From Mucilaginibacter paludis DSM 18603 (lineage in GTDB: Bacteria; Bacteroidota; Bacteroidia; Sphingobacteriales; Sphingobacteriaceae): a stretch of 64,000 bases of DNA. Both the position numbers and the translations under genes were made by a program. The notes below the pieces were generated by a model. That model did no database searches. It worked only from the letters and a program-made list of their open reading frames with translations, and was not told where the DNA came from. Positions 41,841 through 49,909 of the stretch are shown here, piece by piece. Where the stretch lies: NCBI RefSeq assembly GCF_000166195.2, contig NZ_CM001403.1:5164432-5228431 (forward strand), given 5' to 3'. Position 1 is the first letter of the stretch, and every line of letters begins with the position of its first letter.

Positions 41841-41982
41841 AAAAAACGAAAAATATGAGAGTAAAAATACATAGGTTTGCCCATGCGGGCAAACCGCGCC
41901 TAAAAATTAAATAACTGAAAATCAACAATATATGAGTACAGCTACTTAAATTGACGGCTATGCCTTCAGGGGGCTGGGGGGC

Positions 41983-43263
41983 CTACGTTTTCTGTTTCTT
42001 CTTTTTGGCAGCCGGGAATAATACGTTATTCAATATCAGCCGGTATCCAGGCGAGTTGGGGTGCAGGCTCAGGTCGGTAGGCGGGTCGCCAACCTTGTGC
42101 TGGTAATCTTCGGGGTCGTGGCCGCCATAAAATGTCCATTGGCCTTTGCCGTATTCGCCATGGATGTAGCGGGCCTCGTTCAAAGTTTTGGCTTCGCCCA
42201 TAATGGTAACCCCCGGTTTGATCAGGCTCTCGCGGAAGGCTGTGGTTAAGCCCATAAAGCCTTTAATTACCTTATCGTGGTCCTGGGTGAGCATGCTGGG
42301 TACCACATCCCACTTGGCCGAAAAATCAAACAGCGTAAAAAAGTCGCGCGTTTGTTCAACCTGCCTGCTCAAGGTTACATCGATATTGCTGAACGAGTGC
42401 GACATCGGGTTCATATCCAAAGTGAATTTCTGAAAGGCGAAGGTTTGGCTGAAGTCCAGCTTGGATTGCGCGCCGGGCTCTACGCCGTCGCCATCAAACA
42501 TACTCTCACAAATATCGGTATTGGCCGCCGCCAGGGCTATGTCAAAGGTATCAGTACCGCTGCACATGGCAAATAAAAATCCGCCCCCGGCGCAAAAATC
42601 ACGGATCTTTTGGGCTACAGCCAGTTTCATTTTCGATACCTTTTTAAATCCCAGTTTATGCGCCATCGCTTCCTGGGCATTCACATCCTCGGTGTACCAT
42701 GGGTACAGCCGGTAGGTTTGGTAAAATTTGCTGTACTGGCCCGTAAAATCCTCGTGGTGCAGGTGCAGCCAATCGTATTTAGGTAGTACGCCATTAATTA
42801 CTTCCTCATCATAAATCACATCATAAGGTATCTCGGCATATTTTAAAACCAGTGTTACGGCATCATCCCAGGGTAATTTACTTTTAGGCGAGTAAACGGC
42901 CATTTTAGGAGCCTTTAACAACCTAACTACGTCCATATTAACCGAAGGGTCCGTAACCTCGGTAATAATGGCGGCTACCCTGGCATCGGGCACCACCTCG
43001 TAACTTACGCCACGAATCTTGCATTCGTTCTCAATTTTTTGGTCGTACTTCATCATGAAACTGCCGCCACGGTAATTGAGCAGCCAATCAACCTCTTCGC
43101 CGTTTTTTAGGGTCCAGAATGCTATTCCGTACGATTTCAGGTGATCCTTTTGTGACTCGTCCATCGGCAGCAGGAGGGATGATGCCCGCGTGAACAAAGG
43201 CAAAAAGCTCAAAGCAAAAAGGCAGAAGCAGGAAGCTAAAAGATGTTTTTGAAAGACGATCAT
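41983..43263 (-). CDS. Conserved exported protein with GATase-like fold
   Basis: 426 residues from the ATG; a TTG two codons earlier is the longest start. N-terminal signal peptide (HLLASCFCLFALSFLPLFTRA). Such proteins are sometimes listed in Bacteroidota as asparagine synthetase B, but neither the N-terminal catalytic Cys nor the ATP PP-loop of that enzyme is visible. GGFLFAMCSGTDTFDIA resembles the nucleophile elbow of class-I glutamine amidotransferase-like folds, and PKMAVYSPKSKLPWDDAV the first strand and turn of such a fold. A Cys at the elbow may be catalytic, or the protein may bind a ligand in the periplasm. Function unknown. Confidence 0.7.
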   Translation of the reverse strand: MIVFQKHLLASCFCLFALSFLPLFTRASSLLLPMDESQKDHLKSYGIAFWTLKNGEEVDWLLNYRGGSFMMKYDQKIENECKIRGVSYEVVPDARVAAIITEVTDPSVNMDVVRLLKAPKMAVYSPKSKLPWDDAVTLVLKYAEIPYDVIYDEEVINGVLPKYDWLHLHHEDFTGQYSKFYQTYRLYPWYTEDVNAQEAMAHKLGFKKVSKMKLAVAQKIRDFCAGGGFLFAMCSGTDTFDIALAAANTDICESMFDGDGVEPGAQSKLDFSQTFAFQKFTLDMNPMSHSFSNIDVTLSRQVEQTRDFFTLFDFSAKWDVVPSMLTQDHDKVIKGFMGLTTAFRESLIKPGVTIMGEAKTLNEARYIHGEYGKGQWTFYGGHDPEDYQHKVGDPPTDLSLHPNSPGYRLILNNVLFPAAKKKKQKT

Positions 43264-43515
43264 TTTCAAAAATAGCGATTAATTGATGATTTATTTGAGG
43301 GATGGAGAAAGAGAAAGCTCGTTTGTAATTGAATAACAATTAAATGTGATAGTTTTTATTTTAGTGCATGGTGTTATCAAACGTTTAGGCTGGGGAAAGG
43401 CCATTCCTCTCTCAGGGGATGAAGGGTTTAAACAGTTAACATAGGGGGCGTAATTCGTCGCGCGGTGAGACACACCCCCTGCAGCCGCACTTCCAAACCC
43501 GCCCCCTCTCGAGAG
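43264..43515. other. Gap with the left part of MITE copy 2
   Basis: The segment from 43459 is the end of MITE copy 2 (CGCGCGGTGAGACACACCCC, then GCAGCCGCACTTCC and CCCCCTCTCGAGAG). The rest (43264-43458) is AT-rich with a CCTCTCTCAGGGG stretch and no gene. Confidence 0.55.
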
Positions 43516-44676
43516 CAGGGCTGTTGCATTTAAAAGAAGAAGGATTTAAATTTGCAGAAAAAAGAGTATGGACAAGGGCATCATAACCTATTTGCAGAAG
43601 TTGCCAGACGTGCGTAGAAAGGCTGGTCAGCGGCATGACCAAACGTTTATTTTGTTATTATTTGTGATGGGGACGATGAGTGGTTATTACGGCTATCGTG
43701 CTCTGGGTGATTTTATAAAGCGTAATCAAAAAGATCTTTTGACTTATTTCACTCCGAAAAAATCCCGTTTGCCTACGTTTTATACCGTGAGGCGTGTACT
43801 GCAGAATTTAGATTTTGAAAGTTTAAGCGAAGTTTTTTATCAATGGGCCAGTCAGTATACAGAAATCAATAAAAATGAATGGATGAATATAGATGGCAAA
43901 GCGATCAAAGGGACAATGAGTGATTATGCGCTTGAAAAACAGCGATTTGTAAATTTGGTGAGTATCTATAATGGGAGCCGTGGTCAAGTATTAGCCCAGG
44001 GTCTTGTAGACAATTCAAAGGAAAGTGAAATTCCGGTGGTACGCAAGCTTATTGCTGAACTGGGATTGGAAGGGGTAACGTTTACGCTTGACGCCTTACA
44101 TTGCCAAAAAAAACAGTTGAGCTGATAATAGGTACGAATAATGATTATATGATAGGCGTAAAAAAGAATCAAAAGGGCCTTTATGAAAAAATAGCGGCGC
44201 TGACATCGGATACAGCAAAGGTTTGCAGCAAGTTCGTTGAATTGGAGAAAAATAAAGGACGTACAGAGCGCAGATCGGTATGTATATGCCCGGCGCCAGA
44301 AGAAATCAGTAAAGCCTGGATAGGCGCCAGTCAGGTAATCAAGGTAGAGCGTTGGGTAAAAGACAAAAATAAGATCAGTGAGGATTGCGCATTCTATATC
44401 AGCAGTGTGAGGGAAAATGCACAATTGTTATGCTATGGAATCAGAAGTCATTGGGGGATAGAGAATAAGCTACATTGGGTAAAGGATGTCACGTTTAAAG
44501 AGGATGCCTCCCGCATTAGAACTTCTCATGCACCAGAAAATATATCGGTGTTTAGAAACATCGCTATTAACGTTTTCAGAGCTCATGGCTTTCAAAATAT
44601 AGCACAAGCACAAAGACTCGTTTGCAATGACATCGGCAGATTGAAACAATTACTCACTTAGAATGCAACAGCCCTG
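43516..44676 (+). mobile_element. ISAs1-family insertion sequence
   Basis: 1161 bp with terminal inverted repeats CAGGGCTGTTGCATT / AATGCAACAGCCCTG, perfect over 15 nt. Flanked by a perfect 10-bp duplication, CTCTCGAGAG, itself a palindrome. Confidence 0.94.
43568..44661 (+). CDS. ISAs1-family transposase in two frames
   Basis: The first 185 codons (MDKGIITYLQKLPDVRRKAG..., WMNIDGKAIKG with the first Asp, FTLDALHCQ with the second) end in a stop. The rest continues in the -1 frame from KKTVELIIGTNNDYM and has the Glu in HWGIENKLHWVKD. The switch lies on a run of eight A (A-AAA-AAA slippery type), so a programmed -1 shift or a single-base error could explain it. Joined, the product of about 364 residues has normal length. 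No strong stem-loop is seen just after the slip site. Confidence 0.85.
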
Positions 44677-45004
44677 CTCTCGAGAGGGGAGTTAAGAAAA
44701 TGTACTCATTATCAATTGTATACAAAAAAAAACAAGCGGCAGCCAGTGCGATTCCCCTCTTGAGAGGGGCGGAGGGGTGTGTTCTATGCGAGGAGTATTC
44801 TACACAACTAAATTGTGCCCATTAGCAACATTAAAGGGCTTTGAAAACGTATTTAGTGCGCTAAAAACACGTCCTTACAAACGCATTCTCCACCCCGTCT
44901 ATCAAGAGTGGGATTTTAATCCGAGCCTATGTTCACAGCCATTTGCCCGGCCTTCTGCTTTCCGCTTTCTTTTACTAACTTTGCACCTCAGAATTTTAGA
45001 ACAA
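44662..45004. other. Gap between ISAs1 and the cyclophilin gene
   Basis: Holds the IS right end, MITE copy 2's remaining half (to about 44788), then about 200 nt of leader with a TAACTTTG element at 44976. A reading frame of 76 extra codons upstream of the cyclophilin ATG crosses the repeat and is not real. Confidence 0.6.
44976..44983 (+). promoter_or_regulatory. Bacteroidota -7 element upstream of the cyclophilin gene
   Basis: TAACTTTG followed by CACC fits TAnnTTTG, 22 nt before the ATG. It supports the ATG at 45005 over the long frame from 44777. Confidence 0.45.
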
Positions 45005-45466
45005 ATGAGTAAAGCGATAATTAAAACTGAAAAGGGCAACATGACCGTAGAATTCTACGAGAATGATGCTCCTAAAGCTGTTGCCAATTTTAAAAAATTA
45101 GCTAAAGAAGGCTTTTATGATGGTATTGCATTTCACCGTGTGATCCCTAATTTTATGGTGCAAGGCGGATGCCCTTTCTCCAAATCACCAGAAACTGCTT
45201 ACCGTGCAGGTAGCGGTGGCCCCGGTTATACTATCGATTGCGAATTAACTGGCGAAAACCAATACCACGACCGTGGTGTGTTATCAATGGCTCATGCTGG
45301 TCGTAATACAGGCGGTTCGCAATTTTTTATCTGCCATAGCCGTGCTAACACTGCGCATTTAGACAGAAACCATACCTGCTTTGGTAAGGTTGTTGAAAAT
45401 GTTGACGTTGTTGACGACATCCGCCAGGGAGATAAAATTACCACCATAGAGATTATTGAAGATTAA
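45005..45466 (+). CDS. Peptidyl-prolyl cis-trans isomerase, cyclophilin type
   Basis: Cytoplasmic proline isomerase of 153 residues that speeds protein folding. Cyclophilin motifs: FHRVIPNFMVQGG (catalytic Arg), GGSQFFICHS, and HLDRNHTCFGKVV. No signal peptide, unlike periplasmic cyclophilins. A longer reading to 44777 adds unlike sequence across the repeat and is not the gene start. The transcript ends at the terminator overlapping the leader of the DUF5606 gene. Confidence 0.94.
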   Translation: MSKAIIKTEKGNMTVEFYENDAPKAVANFKKLAKEGFYDGIAFHRVIPNFMVQGGCPFSKSPETAYRAGSGGPGYTIDCELTGENQYHDRGVLSMAHAGRNTGGSQFFICHSRANTAHLDRNHTCFGKVVENVDVVDDIRQGDKITTIEIIED

Positions 45467-45476
45467 ATAAGCATTT

Positions 45477-45515
45477 TAAGGCGCAGGACGATATGCTGTT
45501 TTGCGCCTTAATTTT
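45477..45515 (+). terminator. Terminator after the cyclophilin gene
   Basis: TAAGGCGCA pairs with TGCGCCTTA around a 16-nt loop, followed by ATTTTGCT. It lies 10 nt past the cyclophilin stop. Confidence 0.7.
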
Positions 45516-45537
45516 GCTCTACGCCCAACAAAAACAC

Positions 45538-46077
45538 ATGAATTTACACGGAATTGTAGCAGTATCAGGCAAGCCTGGATTATGGAAGGCCCTGACTCAA
45601 AATAAAACCGGTTTTATTTTAGAGAGCCTCGATGCGCAGAAAATAAAATTGATTGCCAACTTATCTACCGCCAAGCTGGCTGCCCTGGATGAGATCACTA
45701 TTTTTAGTGTTGACGAGGATATCCTGCTGAAGGATGTTTTTAAAAGAATGAAAGCTGCCTCGAACGTGCCTGATACCAAAACCGACGGTAATAAACTTCG
45801 CCAGTTTTTTAGGGAAGTTGCGCCAGATCACGATGAGGAGAAGGTTTACGCATCGGACATGAAAAAGATTGTAGGCTGGTTCCATATTTTAAAGGATATG
45901 CCTTTGTTTAACGAAGAACCTGCTCAGGCCGCACCATTGGCAGAGGAAGTAACCGAAGTGAAGGCTGAAGAACCAGCTGCGCCGGTTGCAACCGAGGTGA
46001 AGGAAGCAGAACCTGTAGCTGCGGTTACTGAGGAAAAACCCAAAGCTAAAGCGCCTAAAAAGAAGAAAGCTGAATAA
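45538..46077 (+). CDS. DUF5606 domain protein
   Basis: 179 residues from the ATG (a longer frame has 15 more). The first 130 residues (NLHGIVAVSGKPGLWKALTQ, SLDAQKIKLIANLSTAKL, LRQFFREVAPDHDEEKVY) match DUF5606, a Bacteroidota family of unknown function. The remaining 50 are a low-complexity Ala/Glu/Pro/Lys tail (EEPAAPVATEVKEAEP..., ending KAKAPKKKKAE), like a disordered, charged linker. No catalytic motif. It follows the cyclophilin gene but a terminator separates them. Confidence 0.82.
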   Translation: MNLHGIVAVSGKPGLWKALTQNKTGFILESLDAQKIKLIANLSTAKLAALDEITIFSVDEDILLKDVFKRMKAASNVPDTKTDGNKLRQFFREVAPDHDEEKVYASDMKKIVGWFHILKDMPLFNEEPAQAAPLAEEVTEVKAEEPAAPVATEVKEAEPVAAVTEEKPKAKAPKKKKAE

Positions 46078-46096
46078 TTCAGCCTTCTTCTTTTAT
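46061..46096. terminator. Convergent terminator
   Basis: AGAAGAAAGCTGAA and TTCAGCCTTCTTCT form a 14-bp stem (one mismatch) that includes the stop codon of the DUF5606 gene, followed by TTTATTT. It serves this gene and probably the convergent copper-protein gene. Confidence 0.6.
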
Positions 46097-46410
46097 TTCT
46101 GACAGGTTTTTACACAGCGCCTGCAAGCTTCGGCGCAACGGCGGCAATGCTCGTGCATATCTGCGTGTTTATCACATTCCTGGGCGCAGGCTTCACATAT
46201 CCGGGCACAAAGGGCACATAAATCTTCCGAAAAAGCCGATTGGCGGCTAAGCCATTTAAGGCAGAGGTTACAAATATCAGCACAATCACGGCAATTCTTA
46301 ATGCAATCTGCCAGATCATTGTCGCCCATCTCAATGCATTTAGTAGCGCATATTTCACAAGCTTTTAAACAAGCGAGGCAAGCCTCTATACATTCTTCCA
46401 GGGATTTCAT
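46093..46410 (-). CDS. Four-helix-bundle copper-binding protein (Cys-rich)
   Basis: 105 residues, 21 of them cysteine, in repeated CxxxC and CxxC spacing along helices (ECIEACLACLKACEIC, LCALCARICEACAQEC, HCRRCAEACRRC). This is the pattern of the four-helix-bundle copper-storage proteins (Csp/DUF326), which hold many Cu(I) ions. No signal peptide, so cytoplasmic. A TTG-started version with seven extra residues is possible; the ATG is preferred. The neighbouring minus-strand CDF metal-efflux gene, upstream by 61 nt, suggests a metal-handling pair. Confidence 0.88.
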   Translation of the reverse strand: MKSLEECIEACLACLKACEICATKCIEMGDNDLADCIKNCRDCADICNLCLKWLSRQSAFSEDLCALCARICEACAQECDKHADMHEHCRRCAEACRRCVKTCQK

Positions 46411-46471
46411 AGTTGGTGGTTTTAAATACAACTATGTAGGGCTCAAATTGTTGGTTTTGCGCTTAAAAATA

Positions 46472-47413
46472 TCACCCGCAGTTAACCTGCTCGCATTTCT
46501 GGTCGCTAAACTCCGGCTCAAAAGTACTGTGGCTTATTTCCAGGTGCTCAAGTTTATGCCTTAACTCGTGTTTAATATCGTCAAACAAGGGCATGTCGGC
46601 TTCTTTTACTACCAGGTGGGCGGTTAGGGCATTTTCGGTTGTGCTCAGGGCCCAAACGTGCATGTGGTGTATATCTACTACGCCTTTTACTTTAAGCAAT
46701 TCGGTTTTTACTTTTTCGAGGCTCAGATCTTTAGGTACACCATCTAAGGCTAACCTCAGGCTGTCTTTAAGCAAGTTCCAGGTGCCGCCCAATATTACAA
46801 CGGCTATAATTATACTCACCACGCTATCTATCCAGTAAAGGTGCGTAAAATACATTACCACGCCAGATATCACTACCCCTAACGATACAATGGCATCAAT
46901 GGCCATGTGCAGATAAGCGCCTTTCACGTTCAAATCCTTATCTTTCCCTTTATCACGGGTAAATAGCCAGGCAGTAAAGGCGTTAACACCTATGCCTACA
47001 AAGGCTACCCAGGCTATGGTAGCTCCAGGTATGTCGGTAACCGGGTGGATAAACCGGAGAATAGCCTCATAAACAATTACAGCTATACCGGCTATCAGGA
47101 TGAAAGCATTTAATAGCGATACAATGATGGTTGAACGTTTATAGCCGTAAGTATATTTTTTGTTTGATCCCGCTTTGGTTAGCTTAAATGCCAGTAAAGC
47201 TAAGGCCAGGCTTGCCACGTCGCTCAGGTTGTGCCCCGCATCGGTTAATAACGATAACGATCCGCTGATTAAACCGGTAATAATTTCGATCAAAACGAAA
47301 GCTGAATTAAGGATGATCCCTAAAACAAAGGCGGTATTGATATGATCTATTTTAGGTGCATGATCCTGGTGATGATGACCGGCGTGGCTGTGATGATGAT
47401 CGTGACCTGACAT
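46472..47413 (-). CDS. Cation diffusion facilitator (zinc/cobalt efflux)
   Basis: Inner-membrane CDF exporter of 313 residues. The N terminus is His-rich (HDHHHSHAGHHHQDH), a common zinc loop. Metal-site motifs: LLTDAGHNLSDVASL in helix 2 and HMAIDAIVSLGV in helix 5 (HxxxD). The cytoplasmic C-terminal domain contains VKGVVDIHHMHVWAL. Zinc is likely; cobalt or cadmium is possible. It is upstream of the Cys-rich copper-protein gene on the same strand. Confidence 0.93.
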   Translation of the reverse strand: MSGHDHHHSHAGHHHQDHAPKIDHINTAFVLGIILNSAFVLIEIITGLISGSLSLLTDAGHNLSDVASLALALLAFKLTKAGSNKKYTYGYKRSTIIVSLLNAFILIAGIAVIVYEAILRFIHPVTDIPGATIAWVAFVGIGVNAFTAWLFTRDKGKDKDLNVKGAYLHMAIDAIVSLGVVISGVVMYFTHLYWIDSVVSIIIAVVILGGTWNLLKDSLRLALDGVPKDLSLEKVKTELLKVKGVVDIHHMHVWALSTTENALTAHLVVKEADMPLFDDIKHELRHKLEHLEISHSTFEPEFSDQKCEQVNCG

Positions 47414-47547
47414 ACCTCAAAGATAGTGGTTTCTGTATTAAACTGGTATTAAAAGTTGGCGATGGGATTGGTGACTACGGTGTTGTATCTGCTAATTTGT
47501 TAGACTACGTAAGTAGAAAGTAAGCCGGATTATCGCCCAAACTTGGT

Positions 47548-48021
47548 TTACTGATGATGGTAGGGTTCGCCCTTTAAAATTGTATAGGCGCGGTAAACCT
47601 GTTCAACAAAAAACAGCCGCACCATTTGATGCGAAAATGTCATGCGCGAAAGGGAAAGCTTATCGTTGGCGCGCTTGTAAACGCTCTCGTCGAAACCGTA
47701 AGGGCCACCGATGATAAATACCAGGTTATTTACCGATGAGATCATTTTTTTATTCAGCAGATCGGCAAATTGTACCGATGTGAGCTGTGCGCCGCCCTCG
47801 TCCAGTAGTATCACATAGTCGGTTGTGTTGATATTCTTCAATAGCATTTCGGCTTCTTTAGCCTTTTGCTGTTCCTGGCTTAGCGCCTTGGTATTTTTAA
47901 GTTCGGGCAGCTCTATTGTTTCAAACTTAATGTAATGTTTAAGGCGTTTTAAATATTTATCTATTCCGTCTTTCAGGTAGGCGTCTTCAGTTTTACCAAC
48001 GCTGAGCAAAGTGATCTTCAT
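47548..48021 (-). CDS. rlmH: 23S rRNA (pseudouridine1915-N3)-methyltransferase
   Basis: SPOUT-type methyltransferase of 157 residues that methylates pseudouridine 1915 of 23S rRNA in the ribosome's decoding-adjacent helix 69. The knot region reads VILLDEGG, FIIGGPYGFDESVY and LSRMTFSHQMVRLFFVEQVY, with the C-terminal YRAYTILKGEPYHH. These are hallmarks of RlmH, and length is standard. Divergent from the MutS-like gene; the 55-nt gap holds both start regions. Confidence 0.95.
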   Translation of the reverse strand: MKITLLSVGKTEDAYLKDGIDKYLKRLKHYIKFETIELPELKNTKALSQEQQKAKEAEMLLKNINTTDYVILLDEGGAQLTSVQFADLLNKKMISSVNNLVFIIGGPYGFDESVYKRANDKLSLSRMTFSHQMVRLFFVEQVYRAYTILKGEPYHHQ

Positions 48022-48076
48022 TAAAACAAAAGAACGAATATTTGAGGATAAGCGCTCAATTTCACTTTAATTTGTG

Positions 48077-49909
48077 ATGGAGAATATCAGTATGAACCCA
48101 AATATCATTAAGGATTACGAGAAACGAATAATTGCCGCGCAGCAAAAAGTTAATTATTACAAAAAGTTGGTTAATACCTACTCGCTGTCAAGGCTTGGCG
48201 CTTTTTTGCTTTTTGTGCTGGTGGTAGTATTGTGCGCCATTGATAATCAATATATTTTGCTGGAGGTATCAACCTTTTTATTTATCGTTTTATTTGGTTG
48301 GCTGGTATCAAAGCAAAGTAAGTACGAGGTTGAGAAAACATTTTTCCAAAATCTTCAAACTGTTAACGAAAACGAAATTGCCAACATGCTTACCCGTTCT
48401 AATATATATGATAACGGGCAGGAGTACTATAACGAAAAGCATTATTATACTTCAGATCTGGACATTTTTGGGCAGTCATCCTTGTTTCAGTTAGTTAACC
48501 GGGCTGCTACTCCCTTAGGGAATGAAAAACTTGCCACCTGGTTAAATGTTCCGTCTGTTAAGGAGCTTATTTTAAAAAGGCAGCAATCCGTTCAAGAACT
48601 GGGTAGTAAACTGGATTGGAAAATGGATTTCCAGGCTTCTATTTTATTTGCTGTTAAGCAGGAAAAGAACCAGTTAAAACAACTTTTTGCCTATCTGCGT
48701 ATTGCAACTGCTATCCCTGGCGAGAAGTGGTTGATTAGCTACGCAAAAATTGCCCCCTGGTTACTGTTAGCAAGCATTGTGGCCACGGTTTTTTATCACA
48801 ACACGGGCTTTTTAATCGTGCTGATAGCCTTAATTAACAACCGGATCACTTCATCAAAGGGTGAATATATTGAAAAGGCAGATTTGGTGGCTGGTAAAAT
48901 GGGGAAGGTGCTGGGCAACTACGCGTTGATTTTCAGCATGATTGAGAACGAGAATTTTGAATCCGAACATTGCAATGCTATTGCAGAACGGTTGAAGAGT
49001 AAACAGAACGGCTCTGTATCGGCAAACATCAAAACGCTTTCTAAACTCATCAATAAGCTTAACATCCGTTTAAATATGGTATTGGGCGCTTTGTTCAACA
49101 TGTTTTTACTTTGGAGCGTTAAGCAGGTAATTGCCATTGAAATATGGAAGCGCAACAACCAGCAGAGCCTGGAAGATGCTTTTGAAGCAGTAGCCGAATT
49201 TGAGGCTCTGCTAAGTATTGCAGGATTGTACATTAATTATCCTGACTGGTGTTTTCCCGAGATTGCGGATGGCGATGGCTACACTTTAACGGCGGCAGGT
49301 ATTGCCCACCCCCTGATTAATAGCCTGACGCGGGTTGAAAACGATTATGAGCTGAACGACACGCTCAAAATAGATATTATAACCGGATCAAACATGGCCG
49401 GCAAAAGTACCTTTTTACGTACGTTGGGCATTAACACCATATTGGCGCTGTGTGGCGCTCCGGTATGCGCTAAAAGTATGCGGGTTTCGGTAATGACCAT
49501 CATCAGCTATATGCGGATCAAGGATTCGCTGAACGAGAGCACCTCTACCTTTAAGGCCGAGCTGGACCGCTTGCAAATGTTGCTGGGTGCCGTAGGTGGT
49601 GATGAGAAGGTTTACTTTTTGATTGACGAGATGCTGCGCGGTACCAACTCTGTTGATAAGTACAAGGGATCAAAAGCGGTTATAGAACAACTGATACGCA
49701 AGCGGGGAGTGGGCCTTGTGGCCACTCATGATTTACAGATAGCGCTGCTTGAAGAAAAATATCCTGATTATGTACGTAACTTTTATTTTGATATCCAGGT
49801 GAAGGATGGCGAAATGCTGTTTGATTACAAAATTAAGCATGGCGAGTGTAAAACCTTCAACGCCTCGCTGTTGCTTAAACAAATAGGAATTGATGTAGAT
49901 GCGGATTGA
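48077..49909 (+). CDS. Membrane-associated MutS-family ATPase
   Basis: About 610 residues. Unlike MutS it has no mismatch-recognition domain; the first 90 residues contain two transmembrane segments (AFLLFVLVVVLCAI and LEVSTFLFIVLFGWLV) and another pair lies near residue 230. A lever/clamp-like helical region leads to the MutS ATPase: Walker A TGSNMAGKSTFLRTLG, ST-rich signature SLNESTSTFKAE, and Walker B VYFLIDEMLRGTNS. Such proteins are common in Bacteroidota and of unknown function; mismatch repair is unlikely. GTG (48074) and ATG (48077) starts are both possible. Confidence 0.88.
   Translation: MENISMNPNIIKDYEKRIIAAQQKVNYYKKLVNTYSLSRLGAFLLFVLVVVLCAIDNQYILLEVSTFLFIVLFGWLVSKQSKYEVEKTFFQNLQTVNENEIANMLTRSNIYDNGQEYYNEKHYYTSDLDIFGQSSLFQLVNRAATPLGNEKLATWLNVPSVKELILKRQQSVQELGSKLDWKMDFQASILFAVKQEKNQLKQLFAYLRIATAIPGEKWLISYAKIAPWLLLASIVATVFYHNTGFLIVLIALINNRITSSKGEYIEKADLVAGKMGKVLGNYALIFSMIENENFESEHCNAIAERLKSKQNGSVSANIKTLSKLINKLNIRLNMVLGALFNMFLLWSVKQVIAIEIWKRNNQQSLEDAFEAVAEFEALLSIAGLYINYPDWCFPEIADGDGYTLTAAGIAHPLINSLTRVENDYELNDTLKIDIITGSNMAGKSTFLRTLGINTILALCGAPVCAKSMRVSVMTIISYMRIKDSLNESTSTFKAELDRLQMLLGAVGGDEKVYFLIDEMLRGTNSVDKYKGSKAVIEQLIRKRGVGLVATHDLQIALLEEKYPDYVRNFYFDIQVKDGEMLFDYKIKHGECKTFNASLLLKQIGIDVDAD

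Larger units (their letters stand above)
40436..41963 (+). mobile_element. IS4-family insertion sequence, copy 2
   Basis: 1528 bp, same ends as copy 1 and same orientation. The flanking 8-bp target duplication is CTTCAGGG, perfect on both sides, and the rebuilt target is a CCCCCTTCAGGGGG-type palindrome. Confidence 0.95.
43459..44788 (-). repeat. MITE-like element, copy 2, split by an ISAs1 element
   Basis: Reverse orientation relative to copy 1. The left boundary is the CGCGCGGTGAGACACACCCC end, followed by GCAGCCGCACTTCC and the CTCTCGAGAG palindrome in which the IS lies. The right part reads GAGGGGAGTTAAGAAAATG, CAAGCGGCAGCCAGTGCGAT, TCCCCTCTTGAGAGGGGC and the GGGGTGTGTTCTATGCG end. Without the IS and one target duplication it is about 159 bp, agreeing with copy 1. 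Confidence 0.7.

Noticed and set aside
32881..41963. Composite transposon carrying lpxK, phosphorylase and porin genes.
   Set aside because: Each IS4 copy has its own different 8-bp target duplication, showing two independent insertions, and the enclosed genes are an ordinary chromosomal operon.
42061..42715. Several plus-strand frames of 62-99 codons opposite the exported GATase-like gene.
   Set aside because: All lie antisense to a protein with a clear signal peptide and conserved pattern; no independent start signals or family features.
44777..45004. 76 additional codons in front of the cyclophilin gene.
   Set aside because: They cross the MITE end and lie upstream of the TAACTTTG element; the family start MSKAIIKTEKG is at 45005.
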